Counted from the stretch's first letter, positions 1-6,644 are shown. The stretch: 8,351 nucleotides of DNA from Candidatus Omnitrophota bacterium (GCA_023819365.1 JAMWBP010000017.1:1-8351), one strand, 5' to 3'. Numbers and translations: made by a program. Notes: generated by a model from the letters alone, not told the origin.

Positions 1-94
1 TACTTTTTTTAGCCACCTGAAGAGGAGTTCTGCCACCTAACTTTTCAAGAGACCTGTCTCCAGCCCCATCCATTATAAGAATTATGTATTTCAT
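1..94 (-). CDS. ApgM-type 2,3-bisphosphoglycerate-independent phosphoglycerate mutase family protein / proposed homoserine kinase (3' part outside window)
   Basis: Only the first 31 residues lie in the window; the gene runs off the left edge. The visible N-terminus reads MKYIILIMDGAGDRSLEKLG and continues with GRTPLQVA. This is the typical opening of the archaeal-type (ApgM) cofactor-independent phosphoglycerate mutase family in the alkaline phosphatase superfamily; Asp9 of the DG motif is the expected first metal ligand. Members catalyse 3-phosphoglycerate/2-phosphoglycerate interconversion. A bacterial subgroup (TIGR02535) found beside threonine genes has been proposed as a replacement homoserine kinase. 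Here the ATG lies one base after the thrC stop codon, so co-transcription and translational coupling are nearly certain. There is no Shine-Dalgarno sequence: the upstream bases are an A-run, TTTT and the stop codon. The context favours the homoserine kinase reading, but the diagnostic remainder of the protein is not visible. Confidence 0.82.
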   Translation of the reverse strand, partial: MKYIILIMDGAGDRSLEKLGGRTPLQVAKKS

Positions 95-95
95 T

Positions 96-1463
96 TTAAA
101 ATTTTTTTTTGCCGACAAGATATCTTTTAAAGTCATCGTAGTCATTCTCAAGAACTTCAAAGTACTCTTTTTTGCTGTCCAGCCCTGATAAAGAAACAGG
201 AAGTGGTGGTTCTATCCTTAATAATTTTGTAATTTTCTCAGGGAACTTTGCGGGGTCTGCTGTTTCAAGAGAAACGATAGGTGGTCTTTCTTTAGATTTT
301 TCTGCTGCCTTTATTCCAACCGCTCCATGAGGTTCAACCAGTATTTTATATTGTTTGTAAAATCTCACTATTACCTCATCCACCTCATCCTCTTTTATAG
401 AATAAGAAACAAAGTCATTCCTTAATTTTTCCATATCCGGCATTTTTTTCAGGATACCTTTTTTTATCACCTTCCCTGTCTCTCTATCTCTTCCATCTGT
501 AAGGTGTCCACCATAAATGTCAATAAGACGTGCTAAATTACTTGGATGTCCTACATTCATAGCGTTTGAACTGCATTTCCTTGATGGAACAACAGGTCTG
601 TATTGCCCTGTATGTAAAAAATTAGGAAACTCATCATTTTCATTTACCGCAACAATAAACCTTCTTACAGGCAGTCCCATTTTCTTTGCAAATACACCGC
701 CCATCAGGTTGCCAAAATTACCGGAAGGGACAGAAAAAACAACATCTTCTGTATCTAACCTTGAATAGGCATAAAAATAATAGACAATCTGCGGCAACAA
801 TCTCCCAAAGTTGATGGAGTTTGCTGAGGTAAGTGATAAGTGTTTCAGTTCTCTATCATTAAAAGCCCTCTTGACTATTGCCTGACAATCATCAAACTTC
901 CCCTTGATAGCAATCGCTGATATATTATCTCCTAAAGTTGTCATTTGTTTTCTCTGCCTTTCAGTCACCTCACTATAAGGGAAAAGTACCACTACATTTA
1001 CATTTTCAAGATGATAGAATGCGTTTGCAACTGCTCCACCTGTATCCCCTGATGTGGCAACTAACACTGTAATCTTTCTATTTTCTGTTTTTGCAAAATA
1101 TTCCATCATCCTTGCCAGCATTCTTGCAGCAAAGTCCTTAAACGATGCAGTTGGTCCTTTTGTCAACCATAGAAGATAAAAACCATTGTGAACATTCTGT
1201 AATGGAACATCAAAATTATATGCATCAGAAACCATCCGTTTAAGTTCTGATAATGGTATCTCATCTTCTATAAAACGACGTATAATATCATATGCAATTT
1301 CCGGATAACTTTTATGTATAAACGAATTTATATCATCATTACTTAAAGAAGGAATTTCTATCGGTATGTATAAACCATAATCCTCCGGTTGTCCCTTGAA
1401 TATTACCTCTCTAAAATTTACCTCTGGAACTTCCCTGTTGGTACTTCTAAAAAGTACTCCCAT
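96..1463 (-). CDS. thrC: threonine synthase
   Basis: PLP-dependent threonine synthase, which converts O-phosphohomoserine to threonine and phosphate in the cytosol. The 455-residue protein has the family's usual N-terminus (FRSTNREVPEVNFREVIFKG, residues 5-24), a PLP-lysine motif TASFKDFAAR with Lys109, a phosphate-loop motif ATSGDTGGA around residues 136-144, and PSGNFGN in the middle, where the cofactor ring is held. The length and these motifs fit the E. coli-like ThrC class (TIGR00260). The ATG start is supported by AAGGA six bases upstream and by alignment of the N-terminus to the family pattern. It is transcribed away from the decayed plus-strand genes, from its own promoter (see 1496-1525). 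The last codons contain nine consecutive A residues (GGC AAA AAA AAA TTT TAA), directly before the overlapping start of the ApgM-type gene. A 6-bp perfect inverted repeat lies in codons 3-8. Confidence 0.97.
   Translation of the reverse strand: MGVLFRSTNREVPEVNFREVIFKGQPEDYGLYIPIEIPSLSNDDINSFIHKSYPEIAYDIIRRFIEDEIPLSELKRMVSDAYNFDVPLQNVHNGFYLLWLTKGPTASFKDFAARMLARMMEYFAKTENRKITVLVATSGDTGGAVANAFYHLENVNVVVLFPYSEVTERQRKQMTTLGDNISAIAIKGKFDDCQAIVKRAFNDRELKHLSLTSANSINFGRLLPQIVYYFYAYSRLDTEDVVFSVPSGNFGNLMGGVFAKKMGLPVRRFIVAVNENDEFPNFLHTGQYRPVVPSRKCSSNAMNVGHPSNLARLIDIYGGHLTDGRDRETGKVIKKGILKKMPDMEKLRNDFVSYSIKEDEVDEVIVRFYKQYKILVEPHGAVGIKAAEKSKERPPIVSLETADPAKFPEKITKLLRIEPPLPVSLSGLDSKKEYFEVLENDYDDFKRYLVGKKKF
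1441..1457 (-). repeat. small inverted repeat in the first codons of thrC
   Basis: GTACTT (1441-1446) and AAGTAC (1452-1457) form a perfect 6-bp inverted repeat with a 5-base loop. In the thrC transcript the hairpin would span about nucleotides +7 to +23 from the start codon, where it could slow initiation. The stem is AU-rich and short, and the bases also encode residues 3-8, so it may be chance. Confidence 0.4.
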
Positions 1464-1476
1464 TGCTATTCCTTTT

Positions 1477-1503
1477 TTTAAATTCCCTGTGATATATTAT
1501 AAT
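1477..1503 (+). promoter_or_regulatory. possible plus-strand promoter for the decayed dehydrogenase gene, overlapping the thrC promoter
   Basis: A perfect TATAAT occurs at 1498-1503 on the plus strand, offset by two bases from the minus-strand TATAAT and sharing the palindrome TATTATAATA. The best -35 candidate is weak: TTTAAA at 1477-1482 with a short 15-base spacer. Transcription would start near 1510 and enter the remnant at 1526 with a very short leader containing AAAGGTGA. The -10 box is clear; the -35 assignment is doubtful. Confidence 0.4.
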
Positions 1504-1525
1504 ACTATTATTTTCTAAAGGTGAA
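1496..1525 (-). promoter_or_regulatory. probable sigma70-type promoter of thrC
   Basis: Read on the minus strand, TTCACC at 1525-1520 (4 of 6 matches to TTGACA) is followed after 18 bases by a perfect TATAAT at 1501-1496. Transcription would begin near 1488, leaving a leader of about 25 bases that contains the AAGGA ribosome binding site of thrC. No longer leader, attenuator or riboswitch fits in this space. The -10 box lies inside the palindrome TATTATAATA (1495-1504). The prediction rests on consensus matching only. Confidence 0.6.
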
Positions 1526-1811
1526 ATGGAAAAAATGAAAATTTTGCAGGTCGGGACCGGAAACTTTAGAAAAACATGGATTGAGATTATAAAAAAATCT
1601 CCTGAATGGGAACTTGTTGGTATAGTAGATATTAATAGACAAACCCTTCAATCAGTGGCACAGGAATACAATATTCCAGAAGAAAAGTGTTTCACATCCA
1701 TAGAAGAATCTATTAAAAACACATGTCCTTCTGCAGTACATCTTATCTATGGTATTCGCATCTATAGAATCGGCAGAGAGTGGAATACCTGTTTCTATCC
1801 GAGTTTTCTGA
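1526..1811 (+). pseudogene. Gfo/Idh/MocA-family oxidoreductase remnant with internal deletion
   Basis: The first ~70 codons encode the N-terminal Rossmann segment of a Gfo/Idh/MocA sugar dehydrogenase: KILQVGTGNFRKTWIEII, then WELVGIVDI with the acceptor Asp35, then an SIEESI segment. Homology stops around base 1735-1745, just before the expected sugar-binding half. The last part of the gene survives in another frame: bases 1746-1808 read SMVFASIESAESGIPVSIRV and Phe before TGA at 1809-1811. This is the usual C-terminal helix and end of the family. Intact members are about 330-400 residues, so roughly 250 codons are missing and the two ends are out of frame. In the N-terminal frame the ORF runs to 1837 with meaningless sequence. 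The start is preceded by AAAGGTGA; a second ATG nine bases on is also possible. The gene was probably the upstream partner of the WbsX-like gene. I expect no functional enzyme. Confidence 0.8.
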
Positions 1812-1826
1812 ATAAAGGAGTGATAG

Positions 1827-2054
1827 ATGGCATATAAAAATTACAGAGGGGAGGTTGCTGCTATATATTTCCCAAGCTGGCATCCTGATGCCCATTACCA
1901 GTCATGGTATGGGAAGGGATTTACAGAGTGGGAACTGGTAAAAACTGCAAAACCATTGTTTGAAAACCATCATCAACCAAAGGTTCCTGAATGGGGATAC
2001 TTTGATGAGAGCAATCTTTTTAAAATTAGCAAACCTATCTTTCAAAACGGATAA
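1827..2054 (+). pseudogene. truncated WbsX/GH99-like (glycosyltransferase WbsX-family) gene fragment
   Basis: Residues 10-63 match the N-terminal block of the WbsX/GH99-like family: VAAIYFPSWHPD, WYGKGFTEWELVKTAKPLF and HHQPKVPEWGYFDESN. Members are normally about 350 residues or longer, with a TIM-barrel-like catalytic domain, and are associated with glycan synthesis or degradation. Here the recognisable sequence ends near base 2016, and the frame runs out at a TAA at 2052-2054 inside the end of the convergent CBM9-like gene. Everything catalytic is lost. The start is well supported by AAAGGAG at 1814-1820 with a 6-base spacer, and it lies 15 bases after the old stop codon of the dehydrogenase remnant. 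The two therefore formed an operon. The short peptide may still be translated, but a function is unlikely. Confidence 0.8.
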
Positions 2055-2769
2055 CTCCGTACTCTTCAAGAAAATGGAAGTTTGTATGGGATAACTGCGG
2101 AAACATACTTAATTCTTCTCTTTCAAGATACCTTGAGTAATTATATCTGGAAATGAGTATCCTCCATTGAGACCCCTGACCGAAGTAATATTCCTGCCTC
2201 GGAGTAAACATATACCATGGAGCGATATTTCTCACAGGCAGAGATATCTCTATCGTCCAGTATCTGTCCTTATCATTACTGTTATTCAATGTACCTTCTA
2301 TCTGTGCTGCCACCTTCATATCAATCATATTTTTTGTCCATTTGTCCATATTACGGAAGATACCCAGAAATTTACGGGAAGGAAACCAGAAGACAGTTTT
2401 TTTGTTATTTGGTGTTCCATAGAGTTCCCAGTACCATTCTTCTATCTCCGGTTTAAGAAAAACTTCAAGCACATCACCTGTAGTATAAAAGTGCATCTGG
2501 TCTTCATCCCCTTTCTGGACTATATCAGAATCAATAAGATATGCCCCTATATATAGATGTTGATCGTCCCACGTCAGCATCACTTCACCACCTTCCTGTG
2601 GAATATCAGGTTTCCTGTCTCTGCTCAGAGACAATTTATAACGAACCGCCTTCTTCCATGCAGGGTCATCAAGTTTTCCATCTATAATAACCGGCGTCTT
2701 TGTATATGTAGCAACTATTTCCTGTGGCACAAATAATCTTTTTTCTTTATTTCTTCTCTCTTTGTCCAT
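2035..2769 (-). CDS. CBM9-like carbohydrate-binding domain protein
   Basis: A 244-residue protein made almost entirely of one CBM9-like beta-sandwich domain, a family often annotated as carbohydrate-binding family 9-like or sugar-binding. Recognisable blocks in order are TPVIIDGKLDDPAWKKA (residues 25-41), EVMLTWDDQHLYIGAYLIDSD (62-82), GDVLEVFLKP (98-107), YWELYGTPNN (113-122), WTIEISLPV (171-179) and the closing EEYGVIRFER (235-244). Conserved aromatic residues (W38, W67, W113, W115) are as expected. I see no signal peptide: the N-terminus is highly charged (MDKERRNKEKR), so it is either cytoplasmic or lacks its export signal. No catalytic domain is attached. The ATG is preceded by GAGGAAGGTGAT, and it starts 16 bases after thpR, so it looks like the last gene of the ilv operon. 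The ligand cannot be read from sequence. It ends exactly where the truncated WbsX gene is cut off. Confidence 0.75.
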   Translation of the reverse strand: MDKERRNKEKRLFVPQEIVATYTKTPVIIDGKLDDPAWKKAVRYKLSLSRDRKPDIPQEGGEVMLTWDDQHLYIGAYLIDSDIVQKGDEDQMHFYTTGDVLEVFLKPEIEEWYWELYGTPNNKKTVFWFPSRKFLGIFRNMDKWTKNMIDMKVAAQIEGTLNNSNDKDRYWTIEISLPVRNIAPWYMFTPRQEYYFGQGSQWRILISRYNYSRYLEREELSMFPQLSHTNFHFLEEYGVIRFER

Positions 2770-2785
2770 ATCACCTTCCTCTCTT

Positions 2786-3343
2786 TTATTTTCTCGGTGT
2801 TTTCAAAATGGTGGTGTACACCGCACCAGAACTTTTCAGGTCGCTTTTTATAAGTTCAACTTCTCTTATATCCATCACTCCGAAGACCTTATCTCTATAT
2901 CTCTCAAGAATTTCTTTCAGGAAAGAGAGTTTGGGAATTGACTTAAATCTACCTATGGTTATATGCTCCCTAAACCTGCCTTCTTTTTTGCTTATACCTG
3001 CTTTTTCAAGTTCGGTTTCAATAATGTTGTTGAGTTTTTTTAAAACACCTTGAGAATCCATACCTATCCAGAAGACCCTCGCACTTTTTTCCTCAGGAAA
3101 GACACCTACACTTTTTACAATTGCTTTTATTGGTAAGAAATTTTCCACTGCAGAAGAGATGACTTTTTCAATAAAAGGGATATTATCTTCTGATGTCTCT
3201 CCGATGAATTTCAAAGTAAGGTGGAGATTTTCAGATGGGACTATCCGTGCTTCTCTTATCTTCTTTTTCAGGTCATAAACAACTGTTTCCTCTATCTTTC
3301 TCTTTATCTCATCAGGAATTCTAATTCCTATAAATAGACGCAC
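2786..3343 (-). CDS. thpR: RNA 2',3'-cyclic phosphodiesterase (2'-5' RNA ligase family)
   Basis: A cytosolic member of the 2H phosphoesterase superfamily, 185 residues long, the normal size for ThpR/LigT. The two catalytic HxTx motifs are present as HLTLKFIGE (His41) and EHITIGRFK (His127). The N-terminus RLFIGIRIPDE is the standard opening strand, and the bacterial C-terminal pattern VELIKSDLKSSGAVYT is also complete. Family members hydrolyse RNA 2',3'-cyclic phosphates to 2'-phosphates and can reversibly ligate tRNA halves in vitro. The start codon is GTG, chosen because the next in-frame start would remove the first core strand; the ribosome binding site is poor (AGGGT about ten bases upstream). 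It follows ilvC after 51 bases and precedes the CBM9-like gene by 16. It has no known metabolic link to branched-chain amino acid synthesis. Confidence 0.95.
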   Translation of the reverse strand: MRLFIGIRIPDEIKRKIEETVVYDLKKKIREARIVPSENLHLTLKFIGETSEDNIPFIEKVISSAVENFLPIKAIVKSVGVFPEEKSARVFWIGMDSQGVLKKLNNIIETELEKAGISKKEGRFREHITIGRFKSIPKLSFLKEILERYRDKVFGVMDIREVELIKSDLKSSGAVYTTILKTPRK

Positions 3344-3394
3344 TTTTAATTCTACCCTGCAGCTCTCTTCCCGAAAGGGAGAAGAAAATTCAAG

Positions 3395-4393
3395 TTATTT
3401 CTTCTTCAGCCAGGGCATCATATCCCGCATCTTTTTACCAACCTCTTCTATGAGATGCTCTTCTGCCTGTTTCTTCAATGCATTGTATACAGGCCTGCCC
3501 ACAGTATTTTCAACAATCCATTCTCTTGCAAAGGCACCACTCTGTATATCCGCAAGGACCTGTTTCATATTTTCTTTTACACTTTTATCTATAACCACAG
3601 GTCCTCTTGTCATATCCCCATACTCTGCTGTATCACTGATAACCTGTCTCATACCCTGTATACCCCTTTCAATGATAAGGTCCACTATAAGTTTAAGTTC
3701 ATGACAGGTTTCATAGTATGCAACCTCTGGTTGATATCCTGCTTCTACCAGTGTTTCAAATGCATACTTTATAAGTTGTGTTGTTCCTCCACACAGCACT
3801 ACCTGCTCTCCAAAAAGGTCTGTCTCTGTCTCTTCCTTAAATGTGGTTTCTACAACACCGCAACGTGTTCCACCGAGCCCCTTGGCATAGGCAAGTGCAA
3901 GTTTCATAGCGTTGCCTGTGTAGTTTTGCTGAACAGCAACTATACACGGAACCCCTTTGCCCTGTATAAACTGGTCCCTTACAAGGTCACCGGGTCCTTT
4001 GGGCGCCACCATATATACATCAATGTTGGAAGGAGGAACTATCTGGTGAAAATGGATGGAGAAACCATGTGCAAATCCCAGGGCTTTACCTTCTGAAAGA
4101 TTTGGAGCAATGAATTCTCTATAAACAAAGGGTTGAGCGTTATCCTGAACCAGCATCATTATCGCATCACACTTTTTTGTAACTTCAGCAGCAGAAAGCG
4201 GTTTAAATCCATCGTCCACCGCCTTTTTGTAATTCTGTGTCCCTTCAAGTTCACTCACAAGAACTTCTACACCACTATCCCTGAGGTTTAACGCATGTGC
4301 CCTGCCCTGACTTCCATAACCAATAATTCCAACCTTTTTACCTTTGAAAAAATTTATATCCGCATCACTATCATAATATATCTTCGCCGCCAT
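3395..4393 (-). CDS. ilvC: ketol-acid reductoisomerase (class I)
   Basis: Second step of valine/isoleucine synthesis: Mg2+-dependent isomerisation and NAD(P)H reduction of acetolactate or acetohydroxybutyrate. At 332 residues it is a class I enzyme. The Rossmann motif [10 protein letters not shown] starts at Gly25. Catalytic residues are all present: His109 (GFAHGF), Lys132 (PKGPG), Asp192 and Glu196 (TDLFGEQ), Glu228 and Glu232 (YYETCHE), and Ser253 (ISDTAEYG). The loop after the second strand reads [14 protein letters not shown] (45-58). It lacks the Arg and Ser residues that usually hold the 2'-phosphate of NADPH and carries Glu48 and Glu50 instead, so NADH use is possible. The start has an ideal AAAGGAGG (4407-4400), six bases upstream. 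It lies 24 bases after ilvN, and the order ilvB-ilvN-ilvC is the classical arrangement. Confidence 0.98.
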   Translation of the reverse strand: MAAKIYYDSDADINFFKGKKVGIIGYGSQGRAHALNLRDSGVEVLVSELEGTQNYKKAVDDGFKPLSAAEVTKKCDAIMMLVQDNAQPFVYREFIAPNLSEGKALGFAHGFSIHFHQIVPPSNIDVYMVAPKGPGDLVRDQFIQGKGVPCIVAVQQNYTGNAMKLALAYAKGLGGTRCGVVETTFKEETETDLFGEQVVLCGGTTQLIKYAFETLVEAGYQPEVAYYETCHELKLIVDLIIERGIQGMRQVISDTAEYGDMTRGPVVIDKSVKENMKQVLADIQSGAFAREWIVENTVGRPVYNALKKQAEEHLIEEVGKKMRDMMPWLKKK

Positions 4394-4417
4394 ATCTTTC
4401 CTCCTTTATTTATAAGA

Positions 4418-4936
4418 TTATTTTTTCTGGTTAAATTCCCTTGCCATAGCAATTTTACCGGTTTTTATCATCTCTTTTATACCGTAACTTTTCAGCATCT
4501 CTATCATTGCATTTACTTTGGATGTCTTTCCTGCAACTTCAAGGGTAAGAGATTGTCTACTTATATCCACAACCTTTGCTCTGAAGATACTTGCTATCTG
4601 CATTATATCCTGCCTTGCAGCAGCATTAAGCGTTTTTACCTTCACAAGTGCAAGTTCCCTGTCAATAAAATCTCCCTCTGTCAGGTCAAACACTTTTATT
4701 ACATCAATAAGTTTGTTGAGTTGCTTATAAATCTGTTCCAGTATCCTTTCATCACCTTTTACTGTAAGCGTCATCTTGGAAATAGATGGGTCTTCTGTCT
4801 CAGAGACACATAAACTGTCTATGTTATATCCACGAGCAGAGAAAAGACCTGCAATTCTAGCAAGCACACCTGACTTATTCTCAACCGCTATGACTATTGT
4901 ATGTGCCCTCTGTCCTTTTTCATTATTCTCTGCCAT
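4418..4936 (-). CDS. ilvN: acetolactate synthase small (regulatory) subunit
   Basis: Regulatory partner of the IlvB catalytic subunit; it activates the enzyme and mediates feedback inhibition, typically by valine. The 172-residue protein opens with an ACT domain: HTIVIAVENKSGVLARIAGLFSARGYNIDSL spans residues 12-42, including the ligand-binding Asn/Gly turn (ENKSG). The C-terminal half (roughly 85-160) has the ALS-small-subunit dimerisation domain, with RELALVKV and the VDIS...LTLEVAG strands. The length is normal for the family (about 160-175). The ATG follows AAGGAG by seven bases and lies 20 bases after the ilvB stop, so the subunits are co-translated at similar rates. Valine sensitivity cannot be confirmed from sequence alone. 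The gene could equally be named ilvH; the choice of symbol is a matter of convention. Confidence 0.97.
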   Translation of the reverse strand: MAENNEKGQRAHTIVIAVENKSGVLARIAGLFSARGYNIDSLCVSETEDPSISKMTLTVKGDERILEQIYKQLNKLIDVIKVFDLTEGDFIDRELALVKVKTLNAAARQDIMQIASIFRAKVVDISRQSLTLEVAGKTSKVNAMIEMLKSYGIKEMIKTGKIAMAREFNQKK

Positions 4937-4956
4937 TTTTCTTCTCCTTTTATGGA

Positions 4957-6624
4957 TTATGCCAACCCTTCAAGCATCTGGTCCAATGAGGCACCTGCAG
5001 GAACCATAGGAAACACATTCTCCTCTTCACATATCCAGCAATCTACAAGTACCGGCTTTTCTCTCTCTTTAAGTACCCTGGGGATGATTTTATCAAATTC
5101 TTCAGTTGAATCAACCCTGTATCCAATAGCATCATATGCATCAGCGAGTTTTACAAAGTCCGGCTCTGCATCTTTAAGACAGATAAAGGCATATCTCTTT
5201 TTGTAAAACAATTGCTGCCACTGCCTTACCATACCAAGACAACGATTATTGAGAATAATTATTTTTACAGGCAGTTTGTTATAAACAGCAGTGGCAAGTT
5301 CCTGTATATTCATCTGGATACTACCATCCCCTGCTATATCAATAACAATCTTATCAGGATTTGCTATCTGTGCACCTATTGCAGCAGGAAAGCCAAACCC
5401 CATTGTTCCAAGTCCACCAGATGTTATAAGTGTCCTTGGCTTTCTAAACTTATAATACTGTGCAGTCCACATTTGATTCTGTCCAACTTCAGTGCATATA
5501 ATAGCGTCATCTGGGAGCATCCCGGAAAGTTGCTCTATAATATACTGAGGTTTCAGTCCATTTTTTTCATAGGTAAGAGGGTGTTTCTCCTTCCAGTCCA
5601 TTATTTTTTTGATCCACGCTTCTATTTGAAGTTTTTCCGCATTTTCAACAAGTTTACTCAGAATATTCTTTGCATCGCCAACTATTGGAATATCAACAAC
5701 TATATTTTTACTTATGGATGATGGGTCTATATCAATGTGAATAATTTTTGCATTTGGAGCAAATGTTTCAATCTTACCTGTAATTCTATCGTCAAATCTG
5801 CATCCCACAGCAATAAGAAGGTCTGACTCAACTACAGCATAATTGGCATATCTTGTTCCGTGCATACCAAGCATCCCGAGGGCAAGTGGATGATCGCCAG
5901 AGATACTGCCAAGCCCCATAAGAGTAAAAACAACAGGTATCCCTGTTTTTTCAACAAAATTTCTCAGTTGTTCTGATGCCCCTGAACTTATTACACCACC
6001 CCCAACAAGCAACAATGGCCTCTTCGCCTCTTTAATTGCCTTCCATGCCCTTTCTATCTGTAATGGATGCCCTTCATATGTGGGCTTGTAACTCCTTATT
6101 TCAATCTCATCAGGATATTCAAATTTGCACTCTGCCCTCTGAACATCCACGGGTAAGTCAATCAATACAGGTCCGGGTCTTCCAGATTTTGCTATATAAA
6201 ATGCTTCTTTAACAGTCCTTGTTATATCCTTCACATCTTTTATAAGATAGTTATGCTTTGTTATAGGCCTGGTAATACCTGTAATATCAACCTCCTGAAA
6301 TGCATCACTACCTATAAGATGCGTTGCCACCTGACCTGTTATTGCTACCAAGGGGGTTGAATCCATATAGGCAGTTGCTATACCGGTAACAAGATTTGTT
6401 GCTCCAGGTCCTGATGTTGCCATACACACACCCACCCTTCCTGAAGACCTTGCATATCCATCTGCAGCGTGTGCTGCTCCCTGTTCATGTCTGACGAGTA
6501 TAACTTTTATACCACTATCATATAATTTATCACATAAAGGTAGAAGCACACCCCCTGGATATCCAAATATAATATCAACCCCTTCTTTTTTCAGCGCCTC
6601 AACTATAATCTCCGCACCAGTCAT
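4957..6624 (-). CDS. ilvB: acetolactate synthase large (catalytic) subunit
   Basis: ThDP-dependent enzyme that condenses two pyruvates to acetolactate, or pyruvate with 2-oxobutyrate, in valine/leucine/isoleucine synthesis. The protein from this start has 555 residues, with the three usual domains in order: an N-terminal pyrimidine-binding domain with catalytic Glu47 ([15 protein letters not shown]), a central FAD-type domain (PLLLVGGGV onward), and a C-terminal ThDP domain with the Mg2+/ThDP motif running from GDGS (432) to NN (459-460), followed by MVRQWQ. The end ([12 protein letters not shown]) is complete. Two upstream in-frame ATGs exist at 6648 and 6645, the first overlapping the purA stop as ATGA. 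I prefer the third ATG at 6624 because AAGGAG precedes it by exactly six bases and the family normally begins at MTGAE. ilvN follows after 20 bases. Confidence 0.97.
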   Translation of the reverse strand: MTGAEIIVEALKKEGVDIIFGYPGGVLLPLCDKLYDSGIKVILVRHEQGAAHAADGYARSSGRVGVCMATSGPGATNLVTGIATAYMDSTPLVAITGQVATHLIGSDAFQEVDITGITRPITKHNYLIKDVKDITRTVKEAFYIAKSGRPGPVLIDLPVDVQRAECKFEYPDEIEIRSYKPTYEGHPLQIERAWKAIKEAKRPLLLVGGGVISSGASEQLRNFVEKTGIPVVFTLMGLGSISGDHPLALGMLGMHGTRYANYAVVESDLLIAVGCRFDDRITGKIETFAPNAKIIHIDIDPSSISKNIVVDIPIVGDAKNILSKLVENAEKLQIEAWIKKIMDWKEKHPLTYEKNGLKPQYIIEQLSGMLPDDAIICTEVGQNQMWTAQYYKFRKPRTLITSGGLGTMGFGFPAAIGAQIANPDKIVIDIAGDGSIQMNIQELATAVYNKLPVKIIILNNRCLGMVRQWQQLFYKKRYAFICLKDAEPDFVKLADAYDAIGYRVDSTEEFDKIIPRVLKEREKPVLVDCWICEEENVFPMVPAGASLDQMLEGLA

Positions 6625-6630
6625 TTTCTT

Positions 6631-6636
6631 CTCCTT
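6631..6636 (-). promoter_or_regulatory. ribosome binding site that decides the ilvB start
   Basis: The minus strand reads AAGGAG, then AAGAAA, then ATG (6624-6622). The two upstream ATGs at 6648 and 6645 have only a weak GAGAG directly before them. The same AAGGAG-AAGAAA(A)-ATG arrangement precedes ilvN (4949-4934), which supports this choice. If the upstream ATG were used, the protein would gain eight residues, MMDSKEKK, that have no counterpart in the family. Confidence 0.7.
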
Positions 6637-6644
6637 GCTATCCA

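Noticed and set aside
1464..1525. Amino-acid-responsive leader (attenuator or T-box) upstream of thrC.
   Set aside because: The predicted leader is only about 25 bases, with no room for a leader peptide, terminator/antiterminator or T-box stem. For the ilv operon the promoter lies outside the window, so nothing can be said.
1990..2040. Possible terminator after the CBM9-like gene (GCTAATTTTAAAAAGATTGC on the minus strand).
   Set aside because: It pairs only with a bulge and mostly A-U pairs, and there is no T-tract after the stem. No convincing terminator is visible at this convergent end.
1746..2054. A mobile element or attachment site at the broken genes.
   Set aside because: No transposase sequence, terminal inverted repeats, target duplications or tRNA fragments are visible around either junction; simple deletion explains the remnants.
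2167..2556. Plus-strand open frames opposite the CBM9-like gene (2167-2556, 2217-2456) as hidden genes in the accessory region.
   Set aside because: The minus frame has coherent CBM9 motifs along its whole length; the plus frames show none and no start signals.
3365..3384. Inverted repeat CCC-GAAA-GGG with flanking partial pairing between ilvC and thpR, as a possible terminator.
   Set aside because: The stem is only 4 perfect pairs before a wobble and a mismatch, and neither strand has a T-run after it. thpR follows closely on the same strand, so termination here is not supported.
3455..4096. Long plus-strand open frame opposite ilvC, with similar ones opposite ilvN (4295-4813) and ilvB (5212-5721).
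   Set aside because: The translations are Cys-, Tyr-, His- and Phe-rich with no recognisable motif, lie exactly antisense to conserved genes and lack ribosome binding sites. They are mirror frames of well-supported genes.
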